The notes: generated from the letters alone by a model not told the origin. A stretch of DNA of 64,000 nt from LMUY01 sp965199555 (GCA_965199555.1 CBDASJ010000008.1:124001-188000); one strand, 5' to 3'; shown: positions 8,259 through 17,226, numbered from the stretch's first letter. Numbers and translations: made by a program.

Positions 8259-9269
8259 TCAGGCGAACAAGGACGCGATGGCGGCCGCGTCCACCGACTC
8301 GATGTCGGGCACGGACCATTTTGGCTGCCGATCCTTGTCGACGACCATCGCCCGCACGCCCTCGGCAAAGTCCGGGTGGCGGGTGGCGTGCCGCGTCAAG
8401 GCAAGCTCGGCTGCCAGGCATTGCGGCAGGGTGCGGCGGGCTCCGGCGCGAACGATCTCGAAGGTCCAAAGCACGGCACTCGGTGACATGCCCCGCAACG
8501 TTTCGAGCGTCGCCCGGGACCAGTCGGTGTCTTCCGTTGCCAGGCGGTCCAGGATGGTCTGCACGCTTTCGGCCGAGAAGCATCGGTCGATGGCGGCCAT
8601 CTGCGGGGCGATCGGGGCATCGAACACGCGGCATGCTTCGGCAAGTGCCGCTGGGCCGTTGGCTTCCAGCGAGGACGGCAGGCCTGCCATGGTGGTGTTG
8701 TCGGTGAAATGGGTTGCCAGGCCGACGAAAGCGGCATCCATGCCGCCCAGCCTGGCGCCGGTCAGTGCCATATACATCCCCGATGCGCCACGAAGCCGCG
8801 GCAGGATGTATGTCGCCCCGATGTCCGGAAACAGCGCGATCCCGGTTTCCGGCATGGCGAACAGGGCAGAGGCAGTAACGACCCGTGCAGACCCATGTAC
8901 GGAAACGCCAACTCCACCGCCCATACAGATGCCGTCGACCAAGGCCACATAGGGCTTCGGATAGTCGGCGATAGCCTGGTTGAGCGCGTATTCATCCGCG
9001 AAGAAGCGTTCGACCGCATCGTGCTGCCCGGCCAGCACGGCTTCGCGCACGACACGAATGTCGCCTCCGGCGCAGAAGGCACGCCCGCCCGCGCCCTGGA
9101 TGACCACGATGTGGATCGTGGGATCGTCTCGCCACTCGGCAAGCGCCCCAGAAACGGCCTGGACCATACCGTGGTCCAAGGCGTTCAACGCACGTGGACG
9201 ATTGAGGAGGATGTGTCCGACCCGACCGCTACGCCGGGTCAGCACATTTGGTTCCGCCGGCGTGCTCAA
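8259..9269 (-). CDS. 3-hydroxyisobutyryl-CoA hydrolase
   Basis: Crotonase-fold enzyme of valine breakdown that releases 3-hydroxyisobutyrate from its CoA ester; 336 residues, usual for HIBCH and longer than simple enoyl-CoA hydratases. Motifs: NRPRALNALDHGMV (about 24-37), AFCAGGDIR (oxyanion hole, about 62-70), GICMGGGVGVSVHG (about 111-124) and the HIBCH-typical PETGIALFPDIGATYILPRL region. The C-terminal part AVRAMVVDKDR-P.W matches the family. Cytoplasmic. Its ATG overlaps the stop of the preceding membrane-protein gene in ATGA. A plain enoyl-CoA hydratase role is the alternative. Confidence 0.88.
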   Translation of the reverse strand: MSTPAEPNVLTRRSGRVGHILLNRPRALNALDHGMVQAVSGALAEWRDDPTIHIVVIQGAGGRAFCAGGDIRVVREAVLAGQHDAVERFFADEYALNQAIADYPKPYVALVDGICMGGGVGVSVHGSARVVTASALFAMPETGIALFPDIGATYILPRLRGASGMYMALTGARLGGMDAAFVGLATHFTDNTTMAGLPSSLEANGPAALAEACRVFDAPIAPQMAAIDRCFSAESVQTILDRLATEDTDWSRATLETLRGMSPSAVLWTFEIVRAGARRTLPQCLAAELALTRHATRHPDFAEGVRAMVVDKDRQPKWSVPDIESVDAAAIASLFA

Positions 9270-9718
9270 TTCCGACGTTTGGACATGACGGATGCTGCCA
9301 ACGCGGCGAGCGTCATGCCCCAGGCACTCTTGCCACCCTTCGTCCGCAGGATCAGCCTGGTGGCAGGGCTGAGCAATGTTGCCACTGTGAGGCTTTGCCG
9401 CATCCCGACCAAAGCCTCATCGCGAACCACTTTGGCCTCGGCCTCGACGGGATCAGGGGCACCGCTCTTGGCCATGAACCCGAATATGGCGGCGCCAACC
9501 AGGTCCAGCACCAGCACGACGACCGCCGCCCATATCGGGCTGAGCAACGCGGGCACCAAGGCCGTGTAGATGACGACGTGAACCATCACCAGCACGGCGA
9601 CAAGAAACACGGCCGCCACTGCGCCCCACACCGCACGCATGGCCTGGCGGCGGACGAGGCGCTTCAGCCGGACGAGTTCGGCCTGGGCAGCGGTCCGCCC
9701 GAGATCGACCGTGCGCAT
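9266..9718 (-). CDS. Small two-helix membrane protein (holin/YqjE-like)
   Basis: A 150-residue protein with two predicted membrane helices (about residues 30-55 and 60-85), a basic N-terminal amphipathic stretch (AQAELVRLKRLVRRQAM) and a soluble tail. The layout resembles the phage-holin-3/YqjE-like membrane proteins that often accompany YqjD/DUF883 genes, and the upstream neighbour is exactly such a gene three bases away. No clear motif confirms the family. It overlaps the downstream HIBCH start by four bases, which may be packing rather than shared function. Confidence 0.65.
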   Translation of the reverse strand: MRTVDLGRTAAQAELVRLKRLVRRQAMRAVWGAVAAVFLVAVLVMVHVVIYTALVPALLSPIWAAVVVLVLDLVGAAIFGFMAKSGAPDPVEAEAKVVRDEALVGMRQSLTVATLLSPATRLILRTKGGKSAWGMTLAALAASVMSKRRN

Positions 9719-9721
9719 CGC

Positions 9722-9979
9722 CTAGCGGACGAAACGGCCGAGCACGTACCCGATCGCACCGGCCAACGCGATGGCGATGAGCGGGCTGCCACGCACCTGG
9801 TCGGCCACCACGCCGGCCTGCTCGCGCGTGTAATCGGAAGCCTGGCTCACCGCCTGGCTGGCGCGGCTGGTCGCGTCGTTGAACGCCGGCGTCAGGCGGT
9901 CTTCCATCAACTGGTTAACCTGCTTGCGCAAGGACGCGATCTGCGCCTGGGCGTCATCGGTGCTGTATGATTTGGCCAT
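9722..9979 (-). CDS. DUF883 (YqjD/ElaB-like) membrane-anchored protein
   Basis: An 85-residue protein: a long amphipathic helix rich in Gln, Ala and Asp (TDDAQAQIASLRKQVNQLME) and a C-terminal membrane anchor IAIALAGAIGYVLGRFVR, which is the DUF883 signature. In other bacteria such proteins are made in stationary phase and associate with ribosomes at the membrane; here that is inference. ATG 9979 is chosen because an AAGGAG lies nine bases upstream; the longer in-frame start at 10003 would overlap that ribosome site. Forms a pair with the next membrane gene. Confidence 0.86.
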   Translation of the reverse strand: MAKSYSTDDAQAQIASLRKQVNQLMEDRLTPAFNDATSRASQAVSQASDYTREQAGVVADQVRGSPLIAIALAGAIGYVLGRFVR

Positions 9980-10020
9980 GGGTATGGGCTCCTTGAAGTG
10001 CAATCCGGCGGTGGCGGCAG

Positions 10021-10046
10021 AACGCGGTTCCGTGATCGAGGGTTGC
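10021..10046 (-). promoter_or_regulatory. Possible EcfG-type promoter for the DUF883 gene
   Basis: On the minus strand GCAAC, 17 bases, then CGTT, 42 bases before the ATG at 9979. The alphaproteobacterial EcfG consensus is GGAAC-N16/17-CGTT, so there is one mismatch. The gene family fits a stress regulon, but the match alone is weak. Confidence 0.22.
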
Positions 10047-10152
10047 CGCCGCCGCTAGGTATTTCGCCGCCGCGCGCCGCCGGCCGGGATTGCTACAACC
10101 ACCCCGCCGACGCTAGGGTCGCGCACTCCTTCCGTCCGGGACCGACTGCCTG

Positions 10153-11187
10153 ATGACGCCTCGCACGCTGCTGGCAGCCACGCTCTGCGGGGTCGTTCTC
10201 GGTCTCCCCGCCGTCGCGCGCGACCTTTCGGTGGTCAGCCGTGGCGGCTTGTTGCAGCAGGCGCAGGACGCAGCTTTCTTCAAGCCGTTCACGGCGGAAA
10301 CCAGGCAGGTCCTGGACGTCCGGAGCTGGTCCGGTGGCGTGGGCACGCTGCGCAGCCGGGTGGAAGGCGGGTCGAACGATTGGGACGTCGTTCTCGTCTC
10401 GGCGGACGAGTTGCTGGCGGGCTGCGACGACGGCCTATTCGAGAAACTGAACTGGGCGGCGCTGGGCGGCCGCGACCGCTACTTGCCACAGGCGACCAGC
10501 GATTGCGGCGCAGGCACCGGCGTGGGCAGCCTGGTGCTCGCCTGGGACCGCGACAAGTTCCCGGCCACGCCGACCTGGTCGGATTTTTGGGACGTCGCGC
10601 GCTACCCGGGCAAGCGCGGCCTGCGGCGCGGCGCGCGAAGCAACCTGGAAATCGCCCTGATGGCGGACGGCGTCGCCGCGGGCGACGTGTACCGGCTGCT
10701 GCGGACGGATGAGGGGGTGGACCGGGCGTTCCGCAAGCTGGACCAGATCAAGCCCTATCTGGTTTGGTGGACGGAGGATGCACCGGGCGGCCAGGTGCTG
10801 AGCTCGGGTGAGGTCCTGTTGTCCAGTGCGGACAGCATTTCGGTCGCCCTGGCCAATCACGATGCCCAGCGGCATTTCGGCGTGCAATGGAGCGGCAGCC
10901 TCTACACCGTGCAGTCCTGGGCGCTCATGAAGGGCAGCCCGAACCTGGCCGATGGCACCAAGCTGCTGCTGTTCATGGGCACCCCGATCCGGCAGGCCCT
11001 GTATGCCGCCAATTACCCGATCGGCCCGGTGGTCAAGGGGGCCAACGACCTGCTGCCCCCCGACCTGCTCGCGGCCTCCCCCACCGCGCCTGCCAACCTG
11101 GCCGGGGCATTGCAGGTGGACGAGCAGTTCTGGCGGGACAACGGCGACAAGCTCGGGCAAAGGTTCGACGCCTGGCTGGCGCACTAG
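10153..11187 (+). CDS. PotD-like periplasmic substrate-binding protein
   Basis: Extracellular binding protein of the spermidine/putrescine type, 344 residues. A cleavable signal peptide (LLAATLCGVVLGLPAVA) is followed by the two-lobed fold: SVVSRGGLLQQAQDAAFFKPF (about 25-45), DVVLVSADELLAGC (about 79-92), SDFWDVARYPGKRGLR (about 142-157) and SWALMKGSPN (about 254-263). The substrate could be a polyamine, an amino acid or another small molecule. No permease or ATPase gene of this transporter type lies beside it, so its partner must be elsewhere or absent. Confidence 0.85.
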   Translation: MTPRTLLAATLCGVVLGLPAVARDLSVVSRGGLLQQAQDAAFFKPFTAETRQVLDVRSWSGGVGTLRSRVEGGSNDWDVVLVSADELLAGCDDGLFEKLNWAALGGRDRYLPQATSDCGAGTGVGSLVLAWDRDKFPATPTWSDFWDVARYPGKRGLRRGARSNLEIALMADGVAAGDVYRLLRTDEGVDRAFRKLDQIKPYLVWWTEDAPGGQVLSSGEVLLSSADSISVALANHDAQRHFGVQWSGSLYTVQSWALMKGSPNLADGTKLLLFMGTPIRQALYAANYPIGPVVKGANDLLPPDLLAASPTAPANLAGALQVDEQFWRDNGDKLGQRFDAWLAH

Positions 11188-11256
11188 CCACCGACCTGAA
11201 GCCTGCGACGCTGACGCAACGCCCCGGCGCGCTGGCGTTCCACGGCCGGCTGGACC

Positions 11257-12276
11257 ATGGCGGCGCGGCGCTGCTGTGGAGCCGGGCCATGCGGGGCGCC
11301 GACGCCGGCCGGGGACGGCCGCCTCGCGCTCGACCTCAGCGACACGACCGCCGTGGACACGGCCGGGGCCGCCCTGCTTGCCGCCCTCATGCGGCGGCAC
11401 GGCGACGCGGCCTTGCAAGGTGCCACGGTGGACACCCGCGCCCTGGTGGAGCAGGTCGGCGGCACGGAGCGCCCTGCCCCGCCCGCGCCGCGTCCATGGA
11501 CCTTCCGCGGCCTGGCCCGGGCAGCCGGGCGCGCGGCCGCCGATGGCACGGCGTTCTTCGGCGAAAGCCTGGTCGCGCTGACAAGCCTGCCGCGGCGGCG
11601 GCGGCAGTTCCGCCTCGACGACCTGGCCCGGCTGGCCGACGAGGCGGGGTGGCGCGCGCTGCCGCTGGTGCTGCTGCTTGGCTTCCTCATGGGGCTGATC
11701 CTCGCCTTCCAATCCTCCGTGCCGCTGCGGCGGTTCGGCGCCGACCTGTTCGTGGTCAACCTGGTCAGCTTGTCGCTGCTGCGCGAGCTGGGGCCGCTGC
11801 TGGCCGCGGTGATCCTGTCGGGCCGCACCGGCTCCGCCTTTGCCGCCGAACTCGGCACCATGAAGGTGAACGAGGAGCTGGCCGCGCTGGAAACCATGGG
11901 CATCTCGGCCATGACCATGCTGGTGCTGCCCCGCCTAGCGGCGGCGGTGCTGGTGATGCCGGTGCTGACCCTGTTCCTGGAACTCGCCGGGCTATGCGGC
12001 CTGCTCACCGTCATGCTGGCGTTCGGGTTCTCGCCGGCCGCCGTGTCGGCGCAATTGCTGCGGGCGGTGCACGGCCACGATCTGTGGGGCGGGCTGTTCA
12101 AGGCGGTGTGCTTCGGCGCCGCCGTGGCAGGGATCGGCTGCCGCGCCGGGCTGGGCACCGGCACCGGCCCCCGCGCGGTCGGCCAGGCGGCCACCGCGGC
12201 CGTGGTCGGCGGCATCGTGGTGACCATCCTGCTGGACGGCCTGTTCGCCGTGCTGTTCTACCGGCTCGGCACCTGA
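11257..12276 (+). CDS. MlaE-type lipid ABC permease with N-terminal STAS domain (5' end frameshifted)
   Basis: Inner-membrane permease of an Mla-type phospholipid transporter, 339 residues as read. Residues 20-60 hold the second half of a STAS domain (ALDLSDTTAVDTAGAALL). The MlaE domain follows with VALTSLPRRRRQFR, LIAFQSS-like and the hallmark LGPLLAAVILSGRTGSAFAAELGTMKVNEELAALETMGIS (about 184-223). The first half of the STAS domain (ALAFHGRLDHGGAALLWSR) is in a different frame just upstream (about 11229-11290). One base fewer in the GGGG at 11311-11314 would join them. No ATG, GTG or TTG is available in that frame after the upstream stop, so the real start is unresolved. Confidence 0.82.
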   Translation: MAARRCCGAGPCGAPTPAGDGRLALDLSDTTAVDTAGAALLAALMRRHGDAALQGATVDTRALVEQVGGTERPAPPAPRPWTFRGLARAAGRAAADGTAFFGESLVALTSLPRRRRQFRLDDLARLADEAGWRALPLVLLLGFLMGLILAFQSSVPLRRFGADLFVVNLVSLSLLRELGPLLAAVILSGRTGSAFAAELGTMKVNEELAALETMGISAMTMLVLPRLAAAVLVMPVLTLFLELAGLCGLLTVMLAFGFSPAAVSAQLLRAVHGHDLWGGLFKAVCFGAAVAGIGCRAGLGTGTGPRAVGQAATAAVVGGIVVTILLDGLFAVLFYRLGT

Positions 12277-12280
12277 CCGG

Positions 12281-13804
12281 TCAGCCCGGCGGGCCTGCCG
12301 AGTGCGAGGCCAAAACCGACTCGTCGTCCGCGTCCACCTCGGCCAGCCGCACCTCATAGCCCCAAAGCACCGCCAACTGCCGCAAGGTCGCCTGCGCGTC
12401 CTTCTTGGCCAGCAACTGGCCCGGATGGGTGCGATGCTCCAACCGCAACTGGCGGTCGCCGGACAGGTCGACGTCCACCACCTGGATGTCGGCGTCGTTC
12501 AGGCCGGGGTCGTAGGAGCGTGCCAGGCTGCGGCGGATGCTGCGATACCCGTCGTCATCGTGGATCGCGTCCACCAGCAAGGTGGGTTCCGCACTGTCGT
12601 CCAGCAGCCGGAACATGCGGAAGTCGCGCATCACCTTGGGCGAAAGGAATTGCAGCAGGAAGCTTTCATCGCGGTAGTTCGCCCAGCCATGCCGCAGCGT
12701 ACCGACCGGGTCGCCGTTGCCGGCAATGTCGGGGAACCAGGCGCGGTCCTCCGCGGTCGGCTGCTCGCACATGCGGGCGATGTCGGTCATCATGGCGTAG
12801 CCGAGCGCATAGGGGTTGAAGCCGGGGCCGCCGGCCGGGTGGTCGAAGCCGGGCTGCATGATGACGTTGCTGGTGGAATGCAGCACTTCCAGGAACGCCG
12901 CGTCGTCGATCTGCCCGGTTTCGTGCAGCCGGGTCATGATGCGCTGGTGCACCCAGGTGGCGCAGCCTTCGTTCATCACCTTGGCCTGCGGCTGCGGGTA
13001 GAAATACTGCGCGATCAGCCGGACGATGCGGATAACCTCCCGCTCCCAGGAATGCAGGCGCGGCGAGGACTTCTCCAGGAAGTACAGCAGGTTCTCTTCC
13101 GGCAACCCCAGCCGGCGGCGGCGGTCCGCCAGCTTGTCGGTGCCGGCGGCAGGCTTGGCGTCCGGCAGGGTGCGCCATAGGTCGTCGAAGACCTTCTCGT
13201 CATACGCCTGCCGCTCGCGTTCGCGCTGCTCCTCCGTCTTCAGGTTCATCGGCCGGCTGCCGCCGTGGCGGTGCACGCCGTGGCGCGACAAGGCATGCGC
13301 CGCGTCCAGGATCCGCTCCACCGCCGCCACGCCATAACGGTCCTCGCACCCGGCGATGTAGCTGCGGGCGAACTCCAGATAGTCGAGGATGGCCGACGGC
13401 TCGGTCCATTGCCGGAACAGATGGTTGTTGCGGAAGAAGTGGTTGTGGCCGAACGCCGCATGCGCGATCACCAGCGCCTGCATCGTCGCCGTGTTCTCCT
13501 CCATGAGGTAGGAGATGCAGGGGTTGGAGTTGATCACCACCTCGTAGGCCAGGCTGGTGTAACCGCGGCGGTAGCTGCTTTCGTGTTGCAGGAAGCGCTT
13601 GCCGTACGACCAGTGGCGATAGGTCAGCGGCATGCCATGCGCGGTGTAGACGTCCAGCATCTGCTCGGAGGTGATGACCTCGATCCGGTTGGGATAGAGT
13701 TCGAGGCCCAGTTCCTCCGTGGCGATACGCTCGATGGCGTCATAGGAACGTTGCAGCGTGCCGTAATCCCAATCCGTCCCGCTGTAGATCAAGGGCAGGT
13801 CCAT
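12281..13804 (-). CDS. spoVR: SpoVR family protein
   Basis: Member of the SpoVR/YcgB family, 507 residues, the normal length. Seen motifs: MDLPLIYSGTDWDY at the start, PNRIEVITSEQMLDVY, the HSYGKRFLQHESSY-like run (about 77-91) and AYEVVINSNPCISYLMEENT, followed by the C-terminal double-wing part ending DVDLSGDRQLRLEHR. The molecular role of the family is unknown. It is the third gene of prkA-yeaH-spoVR, a triad conserved in many proteobacteria and linked to starvation and stress. ATG 13804 has GGAGG nine to ten bases upstream; longer in-frame starts run into repeat DNA and are rejected. Confidence 0.94.
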   Translation of the reverse strand: MDLPLIYSGTDWDYGTLQRSYDAIERIATEELGLELYPNRIEVITSEQMLDVYTAHGMPLTYRHWSYGKRFLQHESSYRRGYTSLAYEVVINSNPCISYLMEENTATMQALVIAHAAFGHNHFFRNNHLFRQWTEPSAILDYLEFARSYIAGCEDRYGVAAVERILDAAHALSRHGVHRHGGSRPMNLKTEEQRERERQAYDEKVFDDLWRTLPDAKPAAGTDKLADRRRRLGLPEENLLYFLEKSSPRLHSWEREVIRIVRLIAQYFYPQPQAKVMNEGCATWVHQRIMTRLHETGQIDDAAFLEVLHSTSNVIMQPGFDHPAGGPGFNPYALGYAMMTDIARMCEQPTAEDRAWFPDIAGNGDPVGTLRHGWANYRDESFLLQFLSPKVMRDFRMFRLLDDSAEPTLLVDAIHDDDGYRSIRRSLARSYDPGLNDADIQVVDVDLSGDRQLRLEHRTHPGQLLAKKDAQATLRQLAVLWGYEVRLAEVDADDESVLASHSAGPPG

Positions 13805-13820
13805 CAGCGGCAGACCTCCC

Positions 13821-13859
13821 TCCCCCGCTGGCGGGAGAGGGCCGGGGTGAGGGTGGCGG
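13821..13859. repeat. GC-rich interspersed repeat, copy 1 (inverted relative to copy 2)
   Basis: Contains GCTGGCGGGAGAGGGCCGGG and GTGAGGGTGG; it is an inverted, slightly diverged copy of the element at 13903-13950. Both lie in the 178-base gap between yeaH and spoVR. A transcript through the gap could fold into a stem of roughly 35 pairs. Confidence 0.75.
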
Positions 13860-13902
13860 CGTCCGCGTGAATGTCCGTGTTCCCCCATGCGACATGGTCA
13901 AA

Positions 13903-13950
13903 CCGGCCACCCTCACCATGCCCTCTCCCGCCAGCGGGAGAGGGTTCCGG
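13903..13950. repeat. GC-rich interspersed palindromic repeat, copy 2
   Basis: Holds the perfect palindrome CCCTCTCCCGC-CA-GCGGGAGAGGG at 13921-13944 preceded by CCACCCTCACC. The same palindrome core recurs at 37736-37762, so this is an interspersed REP-like family in this genome. Confidence 0.78.
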
Positions 13951-13982
13951 AAAGGCGATGGTGTCGATTGTCCAGCGACCCG

Positions 13983-15269
13983 TCATCCGGCGGCGGCCTT
14001 GCGCCCGAACAGGTCGCGGAACACGGGGAAGATGTCCCGCCGCTCCGCCACGCGGCGCATCGCCAGCTTGGGCGCGCGCCCGGCAAGCGGGGCGTAGCCG
14101 CGCCAAAGGTCCGTGTCGCCGCGGATGATGGCCGCGGACAGCGACACCTCGATATAGGCGAAATGCTGCACCACCGGCAGGATGTCCTGTTCCAGCATGG
14201 ACACGGCGCGATGCGTGTCGCTGCCGGAGTTGTCGCCGTCCGACGCCTGCGCCGCGTAGATGTTCCAGGACGCGGCCGGGTAGCGCTCCCGCTGGATGCG
14301 CGTCAGCTCCGCCAGCGCGGTGGACACGATCGTGCCGCCGGTGCGCGGGTCGGTGAAGAACACCTCCTCCGCCACTTCCTCGGCGACTTCGGTATGGCGG
14401 ATGAACACCAGATCGACGCGCTTGTAGCGCCGCTCCAGGAACACGTGCAGCAGCAGGAAGAAGCGCTTGGCCAGGTCCTTCATGCCTTCGGACATGGAGC
14501 CGGACACGTCCATGAGGCAGAACATGACGGCCCGCGCCGACGGCTTCGGCACCGGGGTGAAGCGGCGGAACCGCATGTCGATCGGGTCGACCCAGGGGAC
14601 GCGGGACAGCCGGCGCAGCGCCAGCTCCAACGCGCCACGCAGCTCGTGCAGGCGGTCGACATCCTCGCCGGTTTCGGCAAGGCGGGCGACCTCCGCCTCC
14701 ATCGCCTTCACCTCCGGCGGCTTGGGGCGGCGCAGCCCGATGCGGCGCGCCATGGATTGGCGCATGGTGCGCGACATGTCCACCTGGGACGGCGTGCCGT
14801 CGACGCTGATCCCGGCGCGGGCCGGTGCCGTGGTTTCGGTGGCGACCACCTGGTTCTTCAGCAGGTCCGGCAGTTCCAGATCCTCGAAGAACAGGTCCAG
14901 GAACTCGTCGCGGCTGAGCACGAAGCGGAAGCCGTCCTGCGCTTCCCCCTGCCCTTGGCCGCTGCCGCTGCCCCCGCCGCCGCCGCCGCCGCCGGGTGGC
15001 CGCTCGATCCGGTCGCCGGCCGAGAACTCCTTATTCCCGGACAGCACGAAGTCGCGCGTGCCGCCGGTGAACACGGTGTGGAAAGACGGCTCGTGCAGCA
15101 CGTCGGCCGGGATGGTGACGGTTTCGCCCTGCCCGGTTTCACGCAGCGTGCCCCCGTCGATTGCGGCGCGGGCCGCGCGGGCGATGGCGCCCCTGGCTCG
15201 CGCCAGTACGCGCTGGCGGTTCTCCAGGTTCTTGCCGTGCGGGTTCGGGCGCCGGTCGATGATATCCAA
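13983..15269 (-). CDS. yeaH: YeaH/YhbH family protein (DUF444, VWA-like)
   Basis: A 428-residue member of the YeaH/YhbH family. It starts MDIIDRRPNPHGKNLENRQR as in the family, has a Gly-rich linker near residues 85-102 encoded by seven tandem CCG units, and a C-terminal von Willebrand A-like domain with MFCLMDVSGSMSEGMKDLAKRFFLLL (about 246-271; the DxSxS metal site is intact). Cytoplasmic; in enteric bacteria it acts with the PrkA kinase in stress and nitrogen starvation. It lies ten bases after prkA. Confidence 0.95.
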   Translation of the reverse strand: MDIIDRRPNPHGKNLENRQRVLARARGAIARAARAAIDGGTLRETGQGETVTIPADVLHEPSFHTVFTGGTRDFVLSGNKEFSAGDRIERPPGGGGGGGGSGSGQGQGEAQDGFRFVLSRDEFLDLFFEDLELPDLLKNQVVATETTAPARAGISVDGTPSQVDMSRTMRQSMARRIGLRRPKPPEVKAMEAEVARLAETGEDVDRLHELRGALELALRRLSRVPWVDPIDMRFRRFTPVPKPSARAVMFCLMDVSGSMSEGMKDLAKRFFLLLHVFLERRYKRVDLVFIRHTEVAEEVAEEVFFTDPRTGGTIVSTALAELTRIQRERYPAASWNIYAAQASDGDNSGSDTHRAVSMLEQDILPVVQHFAYIEVSLSAAIIRGDTDLWRGYAPLAGRAPKLAMRRVAERRDIFPVFRDLFGRKAAAG

Positions 15270-15279
15270 ATGCGCGCGC

Positions 15280-17226
15280 TCAGGCCGACTGTTTGACCCG
15301 CATGTACCATTCGACCAACCGTCGCACCTGGCGTTCGGTGTAGCCGCGCGACACCATGCGTTCGACGAAATCGTGGTGCTTCTTTTCCGTCTCGCCGTCC
15401 TTCTTGGAGCCGAAGCTGATCACGGGCAGCAAATCCTCCACCTGGGAGAACATCCGCTTCTCGATCACGTCACGGATCTTCTCGTAGGAGGTCCATGCCG
15501 GGTTGCGGCCGCCGTTGGACGCGCGGTTGCGCAGGGCGAACTTCACCACCTCGTTGCGGAAATCCTTCGGGTTGGCGATCCCGGCCGGCTTCTCGATCTT
15601 GGTCAGCTCGCCGTTCAGCAGCTCCCGGTTCATCATCTGCCCGGTGTCCGGGTCCTTGAAGTCCTGGTCCTCGATCCAGGCGTCGGCATAATCCAGGTAG
15701 CGGTCGAACAGGTTCTGTCCGTAATCGCCGTAGCTTTCCAGGTAAGCCTTCTGGATCTCGTTGCCGATGAACTCGGCATAGCGCGCGGCCAGTTCGGACT
15801 TGATGGTGGCGAGGTAGCCCGCTTCCGTGTCGGGCGGGAACTGCTCGCGCCGAATGGCCTGCTCCAGCACGTACATCAGGTGCACCGGGTCGGCGGCGAC
15901 CTCGTTGGAGGAGTGGTTGAACGTGGCCGACAGCACCTTGTAGGCGAAGCGGGTGGAAACCCCGTCCATGCCCTCGTCCACACCGGCGGTGTCGCGGTAC
16001 TCCTGCATGGTGCGGACCTTGGGGTCGGTCTCGCGGATGTTCTCGCCGTCATACACCCGCATCTTGGCGAACGGGCGGGAGTTGGCGTGTGGTTTCAAGC
16101 GGGACAGCACGGCGAAGCGCGCCAGCATTTCCAGCGTGTGCGGCGCGCAGGGCGCGTCCGCCAGGGCCGAGCCGCTGATCAGCTTCTCGTAGATGCGGCC
16201 CTCCTCGGTCACGCGCAGGCAGTACGGCACCTTCACCACCGACACGCGGTCGAGGAAGGCCTCGTTGGTGCGGTTGTTGCGGAAGCTTTGCCATTCCGCC
16301 TCGTTGGAATGCGCGAGCAGGATGCCCTGGAACGGAATAGCGCCGATGTTCTCCGTGCCGAGATAGTTGCCTTCCTGCGTGGCGGTCAGCAGCGGGTGCA
16401 ACATCTTGATCGGCGCCTTGAACATCTCGACAAATTCGAGGATGCCCTGGTTGGCGCGGTTCAGGCCGCCGGAAAAGCCGTATGCGTCCGGGTCGTTCTG
16501 GCTGTACATCTCCAGCTTGCGGATATCGACCTTGCCGACCAGCGCCGAAATGTCCTGGTTGTTGTCGTCGCCCGGCTCGGTCTTGGCGACCGCGACCTGC
16601 TTGCGGCGCGACGGGTAAAGCTTCACCACGCGGAACCGCTCGAGGTCGCCGTCCCACTCGTCCAGGCGCTTCAATGCCCAGGGGCTGGCGATGCCGGTGA
16701 GCACCCGGCGCGGGATGCCGTAGCGCTGGTGCAGCGGGCCGGCCATGGTGTCCGGATCGAACAGGCCCAACGGGCTTTCGAACACCGGGCTCACCTCATT
16801 GCCGGCCTTCAGCACGTAGATGGGCTCCTGCTCCATCAACGCCTTCAACCGTTCCCCCAGGGAGGACTTGCCGCCGCCGACCGGGCCGAGCAGGTAAAGC
16901 ACCTGCTTGCGTTCCTCCAAACCCTGGGCGGCGTGGCGGAAGAAGCCGACGATCCGCTCGATGGTCTCTTCCATGCCGTGGAATTCGGCAAAGGCGGGGA
17001 ACACGCGGACCGTGCGGTTGAGGAAGATGCGGGCCAGCCGCGGGTCGCGCGAGGTGTCGACCAGTTCCGGCTCGCCGATGGCGCGCAACATGCGCTCGGC
17101 CGGTGTGGCGTAGCAGCCGGGGTCGTCGCGGCAGGCGTCGAGATACGCCGAAAGGCTCATCTCGACCTCGCGGCGTTGGTCACGCAGCGAGGCATGCAAG
17201 GAAAATACGCTGTCGGTCACAACCAT
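15280..17226 (-). CDS. prkA: PrkA family serine protein kinase
   Basis: Large AAA-plus-type serine kinase, 648 residues, normal length. Visible: the PrkA AAA domain with P-loop GPVGGGKSSLGERLK (about residues 109-123), YCLRVTEEGRIYEKLI, and a C-terminal kinase part with ANPKDFRNEVVKFALR (about 555-570). The start is taken as ATG 17226, with GGGAG seven bases upstream; a GTG three bases earlier is possible. It heads prkA-yeaH-spoVR. A 700-base gene-free region upstream probably holds its control signals. Confidence 0.95.
   Translation of the reverse strand: MVVTDSVFSLHASLRDQRREVEMSLSAYLDACRDDPGCYATPAERMLRAIGEPELVDTSRDPRLARIFLNRTVRVFPAFAEFHGMEETIERIVGFFRHAAQGLEERKQVLYLLGPVGGGKSSLGERLKALMEQEPIYVLKAGNEVSPVFESPLGLFDPDTMAGPLHQRYGIPRRVLTGIASPWALKRLDEWDGDLERFRVVKLYPSRRKQVAVAKTEPGDDNNQDISALVGKVDIRKLEMYSQNDPDAYGFSGGLNRANQGILEFVEMFKAPIKMLHPLLTATQEGNYLGTENIGAIPFQGILLAHSNEAEWQSFRNNRTNEAFLDRVSVVKVPYCLRVTEEGRIYEKLISGSALADAPCAPHTLEMLARFAVLSRLKPHANSRPFAKMRVYDGENIRETDPKVRTMQEYRDTAGVDEGMDGVSTRFAYKVLSATFNHSSNEVAADPVHLMYVLEQAIRREQFPPDTEAGYLATIKSELAARYAEFIGNEIQKAYLESYGDYGQNLFDRYLDYADAWIEDQDFKDPDTGQMMNRELLNGELTKIEKPAGIANPKDFRNEVVKFALRNRASNGGRNPAWTSYEKIRDVIEKRMFSQVEDLLPVISFGSKKDGETEKKHHDFVERMVSRGYTERQVRRLVEWYMRVKQSA

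Noticed and set aside
14974..14994. Seven tandem CCG units in yeaH
   Set aside because: They encode a Gly linker that YeaH proteins commonly have; slippage is possible but nothing shows phase variation.
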